Positions 25,605-33,904 of a DNA stretch of 64,000 nucleotides are shown in pieces (position 1 is the stretch's first letter; each line of letters starts with the position of its first letter). The stretch is from Sulfuricurvum sp. GTDB taxonomy: Bacteria > Campylobacterota > Campylobacteria > Campylobacterales > Sulfurimonadaceae. The notes beneath the pieces are model-generated. The model did no database searches. It was given only the letters and a program-made list of their open reading frames with translations, and was not told the origin of the DNA. The stretch is taken from contig NZ_JAQTNN010000013.1 in NCBI RefSeq assembly GCF_028713855.1, forward strand, positions 1 to 64,000, in the 5' to 3' direction. Made by a program: the position numbers and the translations under genes.

Positions 25605-27371
25605 ATGGAACCTTTACACCCTTTTTATGAACGTTATTTTGATGTTTTGGACATCGCTTTTCAACCGATTGTCGATATCCATTCGGGAATTACTTTCGGC
25701 GTTGAAGCCCTCTTACGGGGAAGCGATGTTTTAGGATATATCAGTATCGAAGCATTTTTTGATCATCTTTATGAACAGAATATTCTCTACACTTTCGATA
25801 TTCGTCTACGCGAAGTGGTGATTGAAAAATTTTGTAGAATTGAGGGCTATGAAAACCTGAAGCTTTTTTACAATCTCGATAATCGTGTTTTGGAAATGAC
25901 CGACTTTTCAAAAGGGAATACGTCCCGAATCCTCAGACGCTACGGACTCGATCATAAACGTATCGTGTTTGAACTTTCCGAGCACAATGAAATTACCAAT
26001 ATAGAACATTTCAATCGATTAATGAGTCATTATGCGGATGAAGGTTTTTGTATTGCGATCGATGATTTCGGGATCGGTCAATCCGGATACAAACTCCTCT
26101 ATCACTCTACTCCGAATATCATCAAAATCGACCGCTTTTTTTTGAGTTCGATTGATAAAGATCCTAAAAAGAAACTTCTCGCTAGGAATATGGTTCAATT
26201 AGCAACACTTATGGGATGCAGAGTGATTGCCGAGGGGATAGAAAGTGAAAACGAACTCTTTGTTTGCAAAGAGATCGGTGCCCATATGGTTCAGGGTTAT
26301 TATGTCGCATATCCTACAATCAATATTACGCAAATCGAATCAAAATACCCCGATATTATAGGCACAACAATACGCGAACAACGCTTTAAAGACGATCATA
26401 ATATTATCCTCAAACGCCTCGAAACTCTCAAGCCCATCGTGATTGGCGATTCGATGGAATCCCTCCTTGATCTTCTCAAAGCCGACGATGAGCTTTTTTT
26501 GGTTCCTGTCGTTGATTCAGCCTCTTACCCCAAAGGTATTATCCACGAACATCGTCTCAAATCGGTTATTTATTCCCCTTATGGACGATCACTCATCCAA
26601 AACCGCTCTTCCAACCTCTCCGTACTGGATACCTATATCGAACCGATTCCCGTCGTTGATATCAAAATGCCCCTGGAAACCATCATAGAACTCTTCTCTC
26701 TTTCTGAAAATGCTCCTGGGGTTTTAGTTATCGAATCTTCCCGTTATATCGGTTATCTCAGTGCACGTGAAATGATTGAAGTTGTGCATGAACGCAATCT
26801 TATCTCTGCCCGTGACCAAAATCCTCTCACCCGATTGCCCGGGAATTTTAGGATCAACGCATTTATTGCCCAAATTCTCGAAAATAATGATGATGCGGTT
26901 GTTGCCTATTTTGATTTTGACCATTTTAAACCGTATAACGATTATTACGGATTTCGAAAGGGAGATCGTGTCATCTTGCTTTTCACCGAATTAATGCACA
27001 AATGCCTTTCCTCAGAGTTTTTCAAAGGGCATATCGGAGGAGATGATTTTTTTATGGGGACATTTTTGCATGGTGAGGTAACATTTGAATCGGTATGTTC
27101 CCAAATCACCTATCTAATCCAAAAGTTTATCGACGAAGTACAAGACTTTTACGAGACTGAAGATCGTGAACGAGGTTCCATCCTCTCTGAAGATCGTGAT
27201 GGAAATATCAAAGAGTTTAAACTTCTTAGCGTTAGTGCCGTTATAATTCGTATCGGAAAAGGGTCTACACTTCTAACAGGGGAACACCTGCAACAGTTAT
27301 TTGCACAAGAAAAAAAGAGGGCAAAAAAATCACCCACCCATATAAGCGTGGTTCACACGCGCGAGATTTAA
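25605..27371 (+). CDS. c-di-GMP protein with EAL, CBS and GGDEF domains
   Basis: A 588-residue soluble protein. The N-terminal EAL phosphodiesterase domain (about 15-245) keeps its metal-binding and catalytic residues: EALLR, NLDN, ELSEHNE, DDFG, KID and AEGIE. A CBS-pair region (about 275-400) usually binds adenine nucleotides. The C-terminal GGDEF domain (about 405-580) has GGDDF, an allowed variant, without an RxxD inhibitory site. It could make or break c-di-GMP under nucleotide control. It is transcribed alone, away from the divergent 24761 gene. The start has no ribosome site (see the promoter entry). Confidence 0.88.
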   Translation: MEPLHPFYERYFDVLDIAFQPIVDIHSGITFGVEALLRGSDVLGYISIEAFFDHLYEQNILYTFDIRLREVVIEKFCRIEGYENLKLFYNLDNRVLEMTDFSKGNTSRILRRYGLDHKRIVFELSEHNEITNIEHFNRLMSHYADEGFCIAIDDFGIGQSGYKLLYHSTPNIIKIDRFFLSSIDKDPKKKLLARNMVQLATLMGCRVIAEGIESENELFVCKEIGAHMVQGYYVAYPTINITQIESKYPDIIGTTIREQRFKDDHNIILKRLETLKPIVIGDSMESLLDLLKADDELFLVPVVDSASYPKGIIHEHRLKSVIYSPYGRSLIQNRSSNLSVLDTYIEPIPVVDIKMPLETIIELFSLSENAPGVLVIESSRYIGYLSAREMIEVVHERNLISARDQNPLTRLPGNFRINAFIAQILENNDDAVVAYFDFDHFKPYNDYYGFRKGDRVILLFTELMHKCLSSEFFKGHIGGDDFFMGTFLHGEVTFESVCSQITYLIQKFIDEVQDFYETEDRERGSILSEDRDGNIKEFKLLSVSAVIIRIGKGSTLLTGEHLQQLFAQEKKRAKKSPTHISVVHTREI

Positions 27372-27491
27372 AAGAAGTATCTCTCTGTCAGCATCTTTTC
27401 ACTATCGGTTTCAACTACCCTATAAGTATTTCCGGAAAATTTGGTTGATACCTTTATTATGCTTTATACCTCGCTTTCTTTATTTCTGTAT

Positions 27492-27497
27492 TATAAT
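27492..27497 (+). promoter_or_regulatory. Candidate -10 box of the REC-GGDEF-EAL operon
   Basis: TATAAT lies 45 bp before the start at 27543, in an AT-rich 170-bp gap with no other clear feature. No -35 box is evident, which is usual in this phylum. Confidence 0.5.
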
Positions 27498-27542
27498 GTG
27501 CTATTATTGGATAATCAATAAATCAAAGAAAGAGGAACAAAA

Positions 27543-29246
27543 ATGTCGGATGATGAGCTTTTATTCGCACCCGAGGAGAAAGAAGCATCTGCTGAAACTC
27601 CATGGACAGTGATGATCGTTGATGACGATGCCGAAGTTCACTCCTTTACCAAACTTGCTCTTCACGATTTTACTTTTGAACGCAAATCCTTGCGCTTTCT
27701 CTCCGCCTACAGTGCCGCCGAAGCAACTGAAATACTGCAAAAGCATGATGATATCGCGGTTATCTTGCTTGATGTCGTCATGGAGAGCGAAACAGCCGGT
27801 CTGGATCTTGTTGAAACCATCCGCTATCATTTCAATAATACGACGGTACGGATTATCATCCGAACAGGTCAACCCGGAGTGGCTCCGGAGCGGTATGTTA
27901 TCGATCATTACGACATTAATGACTACAAAGAAAAAACGGAGCTCACAACCGACCGGCTCTATACGACCATCCGTAGTGCCCTTTCGCAATACAAACAAAT
28001 TGTTGAACTCCTCAATAAAAAAAATGAGATCTACGCGACCCTGATAACTGACAGCTTGACCGGGCTTGGCAATCGGGTCAAGCTCAACTACGATCTGGAC
28101 ACCGATAAACCAATGTCTCTGGTTCTACTGAATATTGATGCGTTCAGTATGATCAACGATGTGTACGGATTTGAGGTGGGGGATCAGATGCTGTTGCAGT
28201 TTGGCAAAATTCTGCGTGATACCTCCGGACCTACGTGTACCGTTTATCGTCTCGAAGCCGATATCTTCGCTGTATTAACCAACCATAAAGAGATTCAGGA
28301 TGTGCAAAAAGAGGTCTTTCGGATCCAAAGCAGTATCACCAAAAACTCGTTCCTCATTAACGGGATAGAGCACCGGATCAATGTTACCATGGGAGTTGTC
28401 GAACACGACATCGGAAACATGATCCAAAAAGCCGAAATAGCGCTGCGTGAAGCGCGGAAAATGAGCCGAAACCGGGTACAGGTTTACTCTGATACGCTGG
28501 CGGTTATCGCGCAGATTAAAGAGAATACCAAATGGACGAAATGGCTCAAAGATGCCCTTGACCACGATAAACTGATTGCCTATTTTCAACCTATAGTCGA
28601 GTGTAAAACCGGCAGTATCATCAAATATGAAACCCTTGTCCGCTTGGAACATGATGGGGTCATATATACCCCCTATCTCTTCCTCGCAACCGCCCGCTAT
28701 GCAGGATTGCTCTATCAAATAACACAGCGAATGTTTGATCAGGCGTGCGCAAAATTTGCTAGCAATACCCTCGGCTTTACAATCAATATTACCGATCAGG
28801 ATCTCGTCGAATCGAGTTTTGTCGACTTCATCGAACTAACGCGCACCCGCTACGGAATCGAAGCCGATCGAATCTATTTCGAAATTCTTGAAGACAGCAG
28901 TATTTTGGCCAACCCCATCGCCGAAAAACATCTCAACGAACTCACGGCACTTGGATATCATCTGTGTCTGGATGATTTCGGGGTTCAGTGTTCGAATTTC
29001 GCCCAGCTCGGGAATCTGGATCTCGATATTGTCAAGATCGACGGTATCTATATCAAAGATATCGACGTCAATAAAAAATCCCAAGTAGTGACCGAATCAA
29101 TCCTCTTTTTTACCCACAAAATAGGGGTAAAAACCGTTGCAGAATTCGTCCACAGTGCACAGGTGTACGAAATTGTCAAAGCGATGGGAATCGATTATGC
29201 GCAGGGGTACTTCTTGGGTGAACCGAAGCCCGATTTGGTTCAATGA
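27543..29246 (+). CDS. Response regulator with degenerate GGDEF and intact-looking EAL domain
   Basis: A 567-residue protein: receiver (about 20-145; VDDDAEV, ILLDVVMES with the phospho-Asp), a helical linker, GGDEF fold (about 170-305) in which the motif reads LEADIF so cyclase activity should be lost, and EAL (about 315-560) keeping E in YETLVRL, NITDQ, FEILE, DDFG, KID and AEF. It is predicted to be a phosphorylation-controlled c-di-GMP phosphodiesterase, perhaps with GTP sensed by the dead GGDEF. It overlaps the YfiR gene by 4 bp, heading a four-gene operon with a kinase that may phosphorylate it. Confidence 0.88.
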   Translation: MSDDELLFAPEEKEASAETPWTVMIVDDDAEVHSFTKLALHDFTFERKSLRFLSAYSAAEATEILQKHDDIAVILLDVVMESETAGLDLVETIRYHFNNTTVRIIIRTGQPGVAPERYVIDHYDINDYKEKTELTTDRLYTTIRSALSQYKQIVELLNKKNEIYATLITDSLTGLGNRVKLNYDLDTDKPMSLVLLNIDAFSMINDVYGFEVGDQMLLQFGKILRDTSGPTCTVYRLEADIFAVLTNHKEIQDVQKEVFRIQSSITKNSFLINGIEHRINVTMGVVEHDIGNMIQKAEIALREARKMSRNRVQVYSDTLAVIAQIKENTKWTKWLKDALDHDKLIAYFQPIVECKTGSIIKYETLVRLEHDGVIYTPYLFLATARYAGLLYQITQRMFDQACAKFASNTLGFTINITDQDLVESSFVDFIELTRTRYGIEADRIYFEILEDSSILANPIAEKHLNELTALGYHLCLDDFGVQCSNFAQLGNLDLDIVKIDGIYIKDIDVNKKSQVVTESILFFTHKIGVKTVAEFVHSAQVYEIVKAMGIDYAQGYFLGEPKPDLVQ

Positions 29247-29779
29247 AACGAATAAAGCTTTTTGCTGTCGCCTTTTTTTACCTTTGCTATGCCACCTCGT
29301 TGCTCGCCATTTCGGAAGAAAGCATTAAAGCCGCTTTTTTGGAGCGTTTTACAATGTTTATCCAGTGGCCGAAACCGATCGACTCCTATACCATCTGTGT
29401 CTATGATGATGATTCATTTGCCCAGACCCTGCAAAAAAGCTATTCAGCACGTCTCTTTAACAACCGCCCTCTAAAAGTTATTCCTCTTAAGGTCGGAACC
29501 CCTTCCGAAGAGATGCTTAAGTGCCATATTCTCTATTTTCGCGGTTCTAAGCCTCATCAGAATGAAGCTCTGTTAAATACTTTGCGCAAAAACAATGTTT
29601 TAATGATCAGCGATGATGATGACGATGCAAAGCGCGGAGCAATGATCGGGTTTTATTTGCAAAACAATACCTTTCGCTTTGTTATCAATCAACGCAACCT
29701 CGAAAATGCCAATTTGAACGTCAGCTATAAACTTCTCAACTTCGCTACCGTTATCGAGCCGACCGGAGGATCAAAATGA
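29243..29779 (+). CDS. YfiR-family (DUF4154) periplasmic regulator
   Basis: A 178-residue exported protein, with a signal peptide ending near residue 21 (SLLA) and the YfiR/DUF4154 pattern: IKAAFLERFTMFIQWP at the start of the mature part, YTICVYDDDSF, and a C-terminal FVINQRNLENANLNVSYKLL. In Pseudomonas YfiR holds the membrane diguanylate cyclase YfiN inactive from the periplasm. Here the next gene (4-bp overlap) is a histidine kinase rather than a cyclase, so YfiR is expected to act on that kinase's periplasmic domain. Confidence 0.85.
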   Translation: MKRIKLFAVAFFYLCYATSLLAISEESIKAAFLERFTMFIQWPKPIDSYTICVYDDDSFAQTLQKSYSARLFNNRPLKVIPLKVGTPSEEMLKCHILYFRGSKPHQNEALLNTLRKNNVLMISDDDDDAKRGAMIGFYLQNNTFRFVINQRNLENANLNVSYKLLNFATVIEPTGGSK

Positions 29780-31344
29780 GAATAATCAACAGCTCCATTG
29801 CGTCTCAGATGACTCGCTCTTTGGTTATCACTAGTCTTTTCATCATTATTTTCGGAACTATATTTCTATCGTGGTACAACATTAACCATGAAAAAGAATC
29901 CTATCTCCATGAAAGCCAATTACAGGCTGATTTGGTCGCCGATTTGGTAACCGCTCCTTTGGCATTTTTTGATGTTCAGGGGGTCAATACCAATATAAAC
30001 CAACTCCGAAAAAACAGCAATATTATTCTGGCTGTTATTTACAATCCTGATAAAACCCCACTTGCCTCTTTTAATCCAAGCGGCCAACCTATTACAAAAA
30101 TCAATTCCCCCTTGGGAACACGATACGAGAACATCGGCTGGTTCCCATGGGAAGTTGAAAAACTATCAACCACGCTTGAAATCAAACAAAATTCTCAACT
30201 CTTGGGCTATCTTTATATCGAGAGAAAAACAGATCGTATCACCTCATTTATGATGGATTTATTGAAATCGGTTACCGTTTTTTCATTCGGTTTAATTCTT
30301 TTTGTGTACATGATCTCACATGTGTTGAGTAAAAAAATCCTACAGCCGATACTCACACTAACCGAAGCGGCCAAAGAAGTAGCGCAAAAAAGCAACTATT
30401 CGCTTCGTGTTACCCATGACAAAAATGATGAAATCGCTTATTTATACGATGCGTTTAACCATCTCTTGAGTGACACCGAATCGTTAACAAACCATTTGGA
30501 ATCGCGAGTGGAATCACGAACTCAAGAACTTCAAGACTCTCTTGAAACACTTAAAAAAGCGCAACTTCAACTGGTAGAATCTGAAAAAATGGCTGCTCTG
30601 GGAAATCTTGTCAGCGGTGTTGCCCATGAGGTCAATACCCCTTTAGGCAATGCAATCACCGGAGGATCTATTATCGTCAGAGAGACTCAGCAGCTTCTAC
30701 GGCAAATGGAAGAAGGAACCCTCAAAAAATCGTTTATGGAACAAAAACTCAACATATTAAACGAGACCTCCACTCTGCTGCTAAAAAGCGTTAATCAAGC
30801 AGCCAGCCTTATTCGCAGTTTCAAACGTATTTCCGTCGACCAAAGTGTGGAGGATAAACAGGAATTTAACCTCTATGAGTACCTAGAGGAAATCCTCCTC
30901 ACGTTCCATAACAAACTTAAAAAAATACCGGTAACCGTAAACATAAAAGGGGATCGTGATCTTGTTATCAAATCCTATCCCGGCGTATATGCCCAAATCA
31001 TCAGCAACTTCATTCAAAATTCATTGCTGCATGGATTCAGCCCGTCTACACCGGATGCTACCATCACTATTTGTTTTAACATAGAGGGGAAAAATCTTGT
31101 TTTAACGTATGCCGACAACGGCACCGGAATGGACGAAAAAATTAAAAAAATCGCCTTTGAGCCGTTTACCACCACCAAACGCAATGCCGGAGGAACGGGG
31201 CTTGGACTAAATATCGTCTACAATCTTATCACCCAAAAACTTCTGGGAAAAATCATCCTGAATACTGAGATTCAAAAGGGGGTGTTATTCACCCTTACCC
31301 TCCCTCTGGAACCAACAGTATCAGGTGAAATTTTAGATACTTAA
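29776..31344 (+). CDS. Membrane sensor histidine kinase with CHASE8-like periplasmic domain
   Basis: A 522-residue kinase: membrane helix 12-34, periplasmic domain 35-160 resembling the YfiN/CHASE8 sensor (LVADLVTAPLAFFD, LRKNSNIILAVIYNPD), membrane helix about 165-183, HAMP (184-240), coiled coil, HisKA-like domain with H284 (VAHEVNTPLG) and HATPase_c (GGTGLGL). It overlaps yfiR by 4 bp. The REC-EAL protein two genes upstream is the obvious phosphate acceptor; this is inferred from position only. Confidence 0.85.
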   Translation: MRIINSSIASQMTRSLVITSLFIIIFGTIFLSWYNINHEKESYLHESQLQADLVADLVTAPLAFFDVQGVNTNINQLRKNSNIILAVIYNPDKTPLASFNPSGQPITKINSPLGTRYENIGWFPWEVEKLSTTLEIKQNSQLLGYLYIERKTDRITSFMMDLLKSVTVFSFGLILFVYMISHVLSKKILQPILTLTEAAKEVAQKSNYSLRVTHDKNDEIAYLYDAFNHLLSDTESLTNHLESRVESRTQELQDSLETLKKAQLQLVESEKMAALGNLVSGVAHEVNTPLGNAITGGSIIVRETQQLLRQMEEGTLKKSFMEQKLNILNETSTLLLKSVNQAASLIRSFKRISVDQSVEDKQEFNLYEYLEEILLTFHNKLKKIPVTVNIKGDRDLVIKSYPGVYAQIISNFIQNSLLHGFSPSTPDATITICFNIEGKNLVLTYADNGTGMDEKIKKIAFEPFTTTKRNAGGTGLGLNIVYNLITQKLLGKIILNTEIQKGVLFTLTLPLEPTVSGEILDT

Positions 31345-31400
31345 TAAATTTTAAGATATCAATGTTACTATTAGATTAAATTATCAAACAAAGGTTGGTC

Positions 31401-33383
31401 ATGAAAAATGTTTTTTTAGCGGCAATGATTTCTTGCTCTCTTCTCCAAGCAGATGACCAATCCGAGTTAGCACCCCTTTCTCTGGAAGATCTTCTCAATA
31501 TTCAAGTCACCAGTACTTCACGCCGCGATGAAAGCCAACAATTGGCAGCCGGTGTCGTTACGGTCGTATCGTCCCAAGAAATTCAACAATTCGGAGCAAA
31601 AACGCTGGGTGATGTCATCGATCGTCTCGTGGGGATGGAAGTGCTGAGTTCTCATCAACGTCCCCATAACAAAACTTCTATCAGAGCGATGAACGGTGCC
31701 CATCAGGAAGGATGGGAAGTTGTTCTGCTCAACGGCCGTCCTATACACGACGGAACTGACGGCGGCTTTAACTTCGATATTTATCTCGGCTTTCCGCTGG
31801 ATATGATCGATCATATCGAAGTAATTCGGGGACCCGGATCGGTTATTTACGGCACCAACGCGATGGCAGGTGTTATTAATATTGTTACTAAAGACGCACA
31901 AAAATCGATCAACGAAACTAGCGTTGATATCAGCGGAGGAAGTTTTAATCGTCGCCAACTTCAAGCTACAACTCTGATAGGGGGAACCGATTACAGTTTG
32001 AATATCGGTCTAAATTCTATTCGAGCCAATGGCGATAGCGTAAATGGAGTTGCCGCTATACATACCCCTGCAACTACCACTACCCCGGCAGTCTACGATA
32101 CTGGAACCTATGATATGGGTCAAAACAGTGATAATCTCGTCATTAACGCTAAATACAAAGGGTTCACACTTAACTCTATGGTAATGAATAATAATGCGGA
32201 CAGCGGTGCTTCCACCTTTGCCCTCCCCTCATCCCCGATGAAAAAGAAAAGAAAATATCTTGACATTGGGTATCTTTATGATATTACAAGCGGATGGGAC
32301 GTATCCCTCAACTATACTGTCAATTTAGGCGAATTTGATTGGCAAATCAACGAAGCGGGAAAGCGCAATCACTATAATGACCGCTACGATATGACAGAGG
32401 TCATCGTTCGCGGCAATGTTGCCACCGATCTCAATCTCCTCTTCGGTGCCAATACCTCCAATTATGAAACAGAATTCGCAACGGGGTTCCCATATTCCAA
32501 GATGAACAATAAAAGCGCTTATACCCAAGTCGACTACATGCTCTCCCCGAAACAAAAAATCATCGCCGGTGTCCAATTAAACAAGCCGGAAGATACTCAG
32601 TCCGATCTCTCTTCACGTGCAGGTTTTATTCAGGGATTCGGTGATAACTGGTGGCTTAAACTCCTCTATAGTGAAGCGTATCGATCACCGAATCTCCAAG
32701 AAGCAAAGATCAATGCCTCTACACTGATTGGTAATCCTTCGTTAGATCCCGAAAAAGTAGCAACATATGATGCACAGCTTATCTATCAAACATCGAAACA
32801 ATACTATTCGATTGCCCTATATGATACAGTCCTTAATAATTTAATCGTGAGAATCCCCTATTTGCCTAATCCTTCTAAGTCAACATTTGAAAATCGGGGA
32901 AATGTCCATTTTCAGGGGATAGAAATTGAAGGGCGCGTAGAATTAAATGAGGACTTCAGCATTCTCGGAAATTTCAGTTATCAGGTCAACAAAACAGATG
33001 CAGGAGTTAAGGATAGTACGTTTGCCCCCAATATGATGGCGAAATTGGGTGGTTCATATGCTGGCATACACGGTATGAATATTGCTGTTTTCAACAGCTA
33101 TATCGGAAAATCGACATATCAAAGTGTGGCAAATTCAACGCTTCAACCAGAAGCTTTTAACCCAAATGCGGATGCTTACAATTTTTTAACTGCCAATATA
33201 ACCATTGATACGGCTCAAATGTGGGGAATTGGAAAATCTGGTAAATCTTTGCTATCCGTTTATCTGGATAACATACTGGATAAACAGGTCTGGACTCCTA
33301 ATCTTAATTACACCAACGGCACCAACACGATTCCTCAATACTGGGGACGAAGTGCCAATCTTACCTATACCTATAAATTTTAA
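31401..33383 (+). CDS. TonB-dependent outer-membrane receptor
   Basis: A 660-residue exported receptor. After the signal peptide (SLLQA-DDQ) comes LSLEDLLNIQVTSTSRR, a common plug start, then the plug domain (VVTVVSSQEIQQFGAKTLGDVI; VIRGPGSVIYGTNAMAGVINIVTK) and a 22-strand barrel ending YTYKF. Ligand is unknown; siderophore, haem or cobalamin type receptors share this plan. ATG 31401 after AAAGG is chosen over the TTG 6 bp upstream. It follows the kinase after 56 bp. Receptors often sit beside YfiR-type genes, and energy would come from a TonB such as that at 14031. Confidence 0.9.
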   Translation: MKNVFLAAMISCSLLQADDQSELAPLSLEDLLNIQVTSTSRRDESQQLAAGVVTVVSSQEIQQFGAKTLGDVIDRLVGMEVLSSHQRPHNKTSIRAMNGAHQEGWEVVLLNGRPIHDGTDGGFNFDIYLGFPLDMIDHIEVIRGPGSVIYGTNAMAGVINIVTKDAQKSINETSVDISGGSFNRRQLQATTLIGGTDYSLNIGLNSIRANGDSVNGVAAIHTPATTTTPAVYDTGTYDMGQNSDNLVINAKYKGFTLNSMVMNNNADSGASTFALPSSPMKKKRKYLDIGYLYDITSGWDVSLNYTVNLGEFDWQINEAGKRNHYNDRYDMTEVIVRGNVATDLNLLFGANTSNYETEFATGFPYSKMNNKSAYTQVDYMLSPKQKIIAGVQLNKPEDTQSDLSSRAGFIQGFGDNWWLKLLYSEAYRSPNLQEAKINASTLIGNPSLDPEKVATYDAQLIYQTSKQYYSIALYDTVLNNLIVRIPYLPNPSKSTFENRGNVHFQGIEIEGRVELNEDFSILGNFSYQVNKTDAGVKDSTFAPNMMAKLGGSYAGIHGMNIAVFNSYIGKSTYQSVANSTLQPEAFNPNADAYNFLTANITIDTAQMWGIGKSGKSLLSVYLDNILDKQVWTPNLNYTNGTNTIPQYWGRSANLTYTYKF

Positions 33384-33396
33384 TTGATGTTACGCA

Positions 33397-33446
33397 CCCA
33401 AACCGGCAAAGCCTGTTTGGGAGGCAAGGACAAGCTTGTCCTTTGC
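33397..33446. terminator. Two hairpins between the receptor and queF
   Basis: CCCAAAC-CGGCAAAGCCT-GTTTGGG (33397-33421) and a near-perfect GCAAGGACAAG/CTTGTCCTTTGC (33424-33446) lie between converging genes. No T-tract follows on either strand. They could be terminators or a small palindromic repeat. Confidence 0.45.
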
Positions 33447-33499
33447 AATCCCCTAAAGCTACCCACATCTTCCGGATGCGGGAGAAAACTCCACCGTTT

Positions 33500-33889
33500 C
33501 TAACGTGAAAGTTCCATTTTTTCGCTGTCGATCTCAACTACCGTATGAACATTTCCGCGCGGATAGTAGTCTGCAACTACTTTTAAGCGCTTAGGAGCGA
33601 TTTTTGACTCGAAAGTGCTATAGATCTCATTTGCGCTGTTTTCGTGCGAAATATGGCGGTTTCTGAACGAATTAATGTACAGTTTGATAGCTTTGAGTTC
33701 GGCTACCCATTTATCCGGCGTATATTCGACGTAAATCGTTGCAAAATCGGGATATCCGCTGCGTGGACAAAGACAGGTAAACTCCGGCAAGGTCACTTTA
33801 ATGACATAATCACGCTCATGCTGATTCGGCCAAATCTCAAAATCTTTTTCGATATCGAAATTTTCAACTATTTGTTCTCCGTATTTCAT
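33500..33889 (-). CDS. queF: NADPH-dependent 7-cyano-7-deazaguanine reductase
   Basis: A 129-residue type I (short) QueF. It reduces the nitrile preQ0 to preQ1 on the way to queuosine in tRNA. The catalytic cysteine is C41 in CPRSGYPDF with D48 beside it, and the QueF signature ELKAIKLYINSFRNRHISHE (split around residues 69-88) is intact. It lies 15 bp after a GGDEF/EAL-like gene on the same strand, probably at the end of the gyrB run. Confidence 0.95.
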   Translation of the reverse strand: MKYGEQIVENFDIEKDFEIWPNQHERDYVIKVTLPEFTCLCPRSGYPDFATIYVEYTPDKWVAELKAIKLYINSFRNRHISHENSANEIYSTFESKIAPKRLKVVADYYPRGNVHTVVEIDSEKMELSR

Positions 33890-33904
33890 TGCTACTTCCT
33901 TCTT

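Noticed and set aside
33397-33446. Hairpins considered as a third copy of the element at 1978 and 46486
   Set aside because: They lack the TTAGCG core and the hairpin order differs, so they are listed only as possible terminators.
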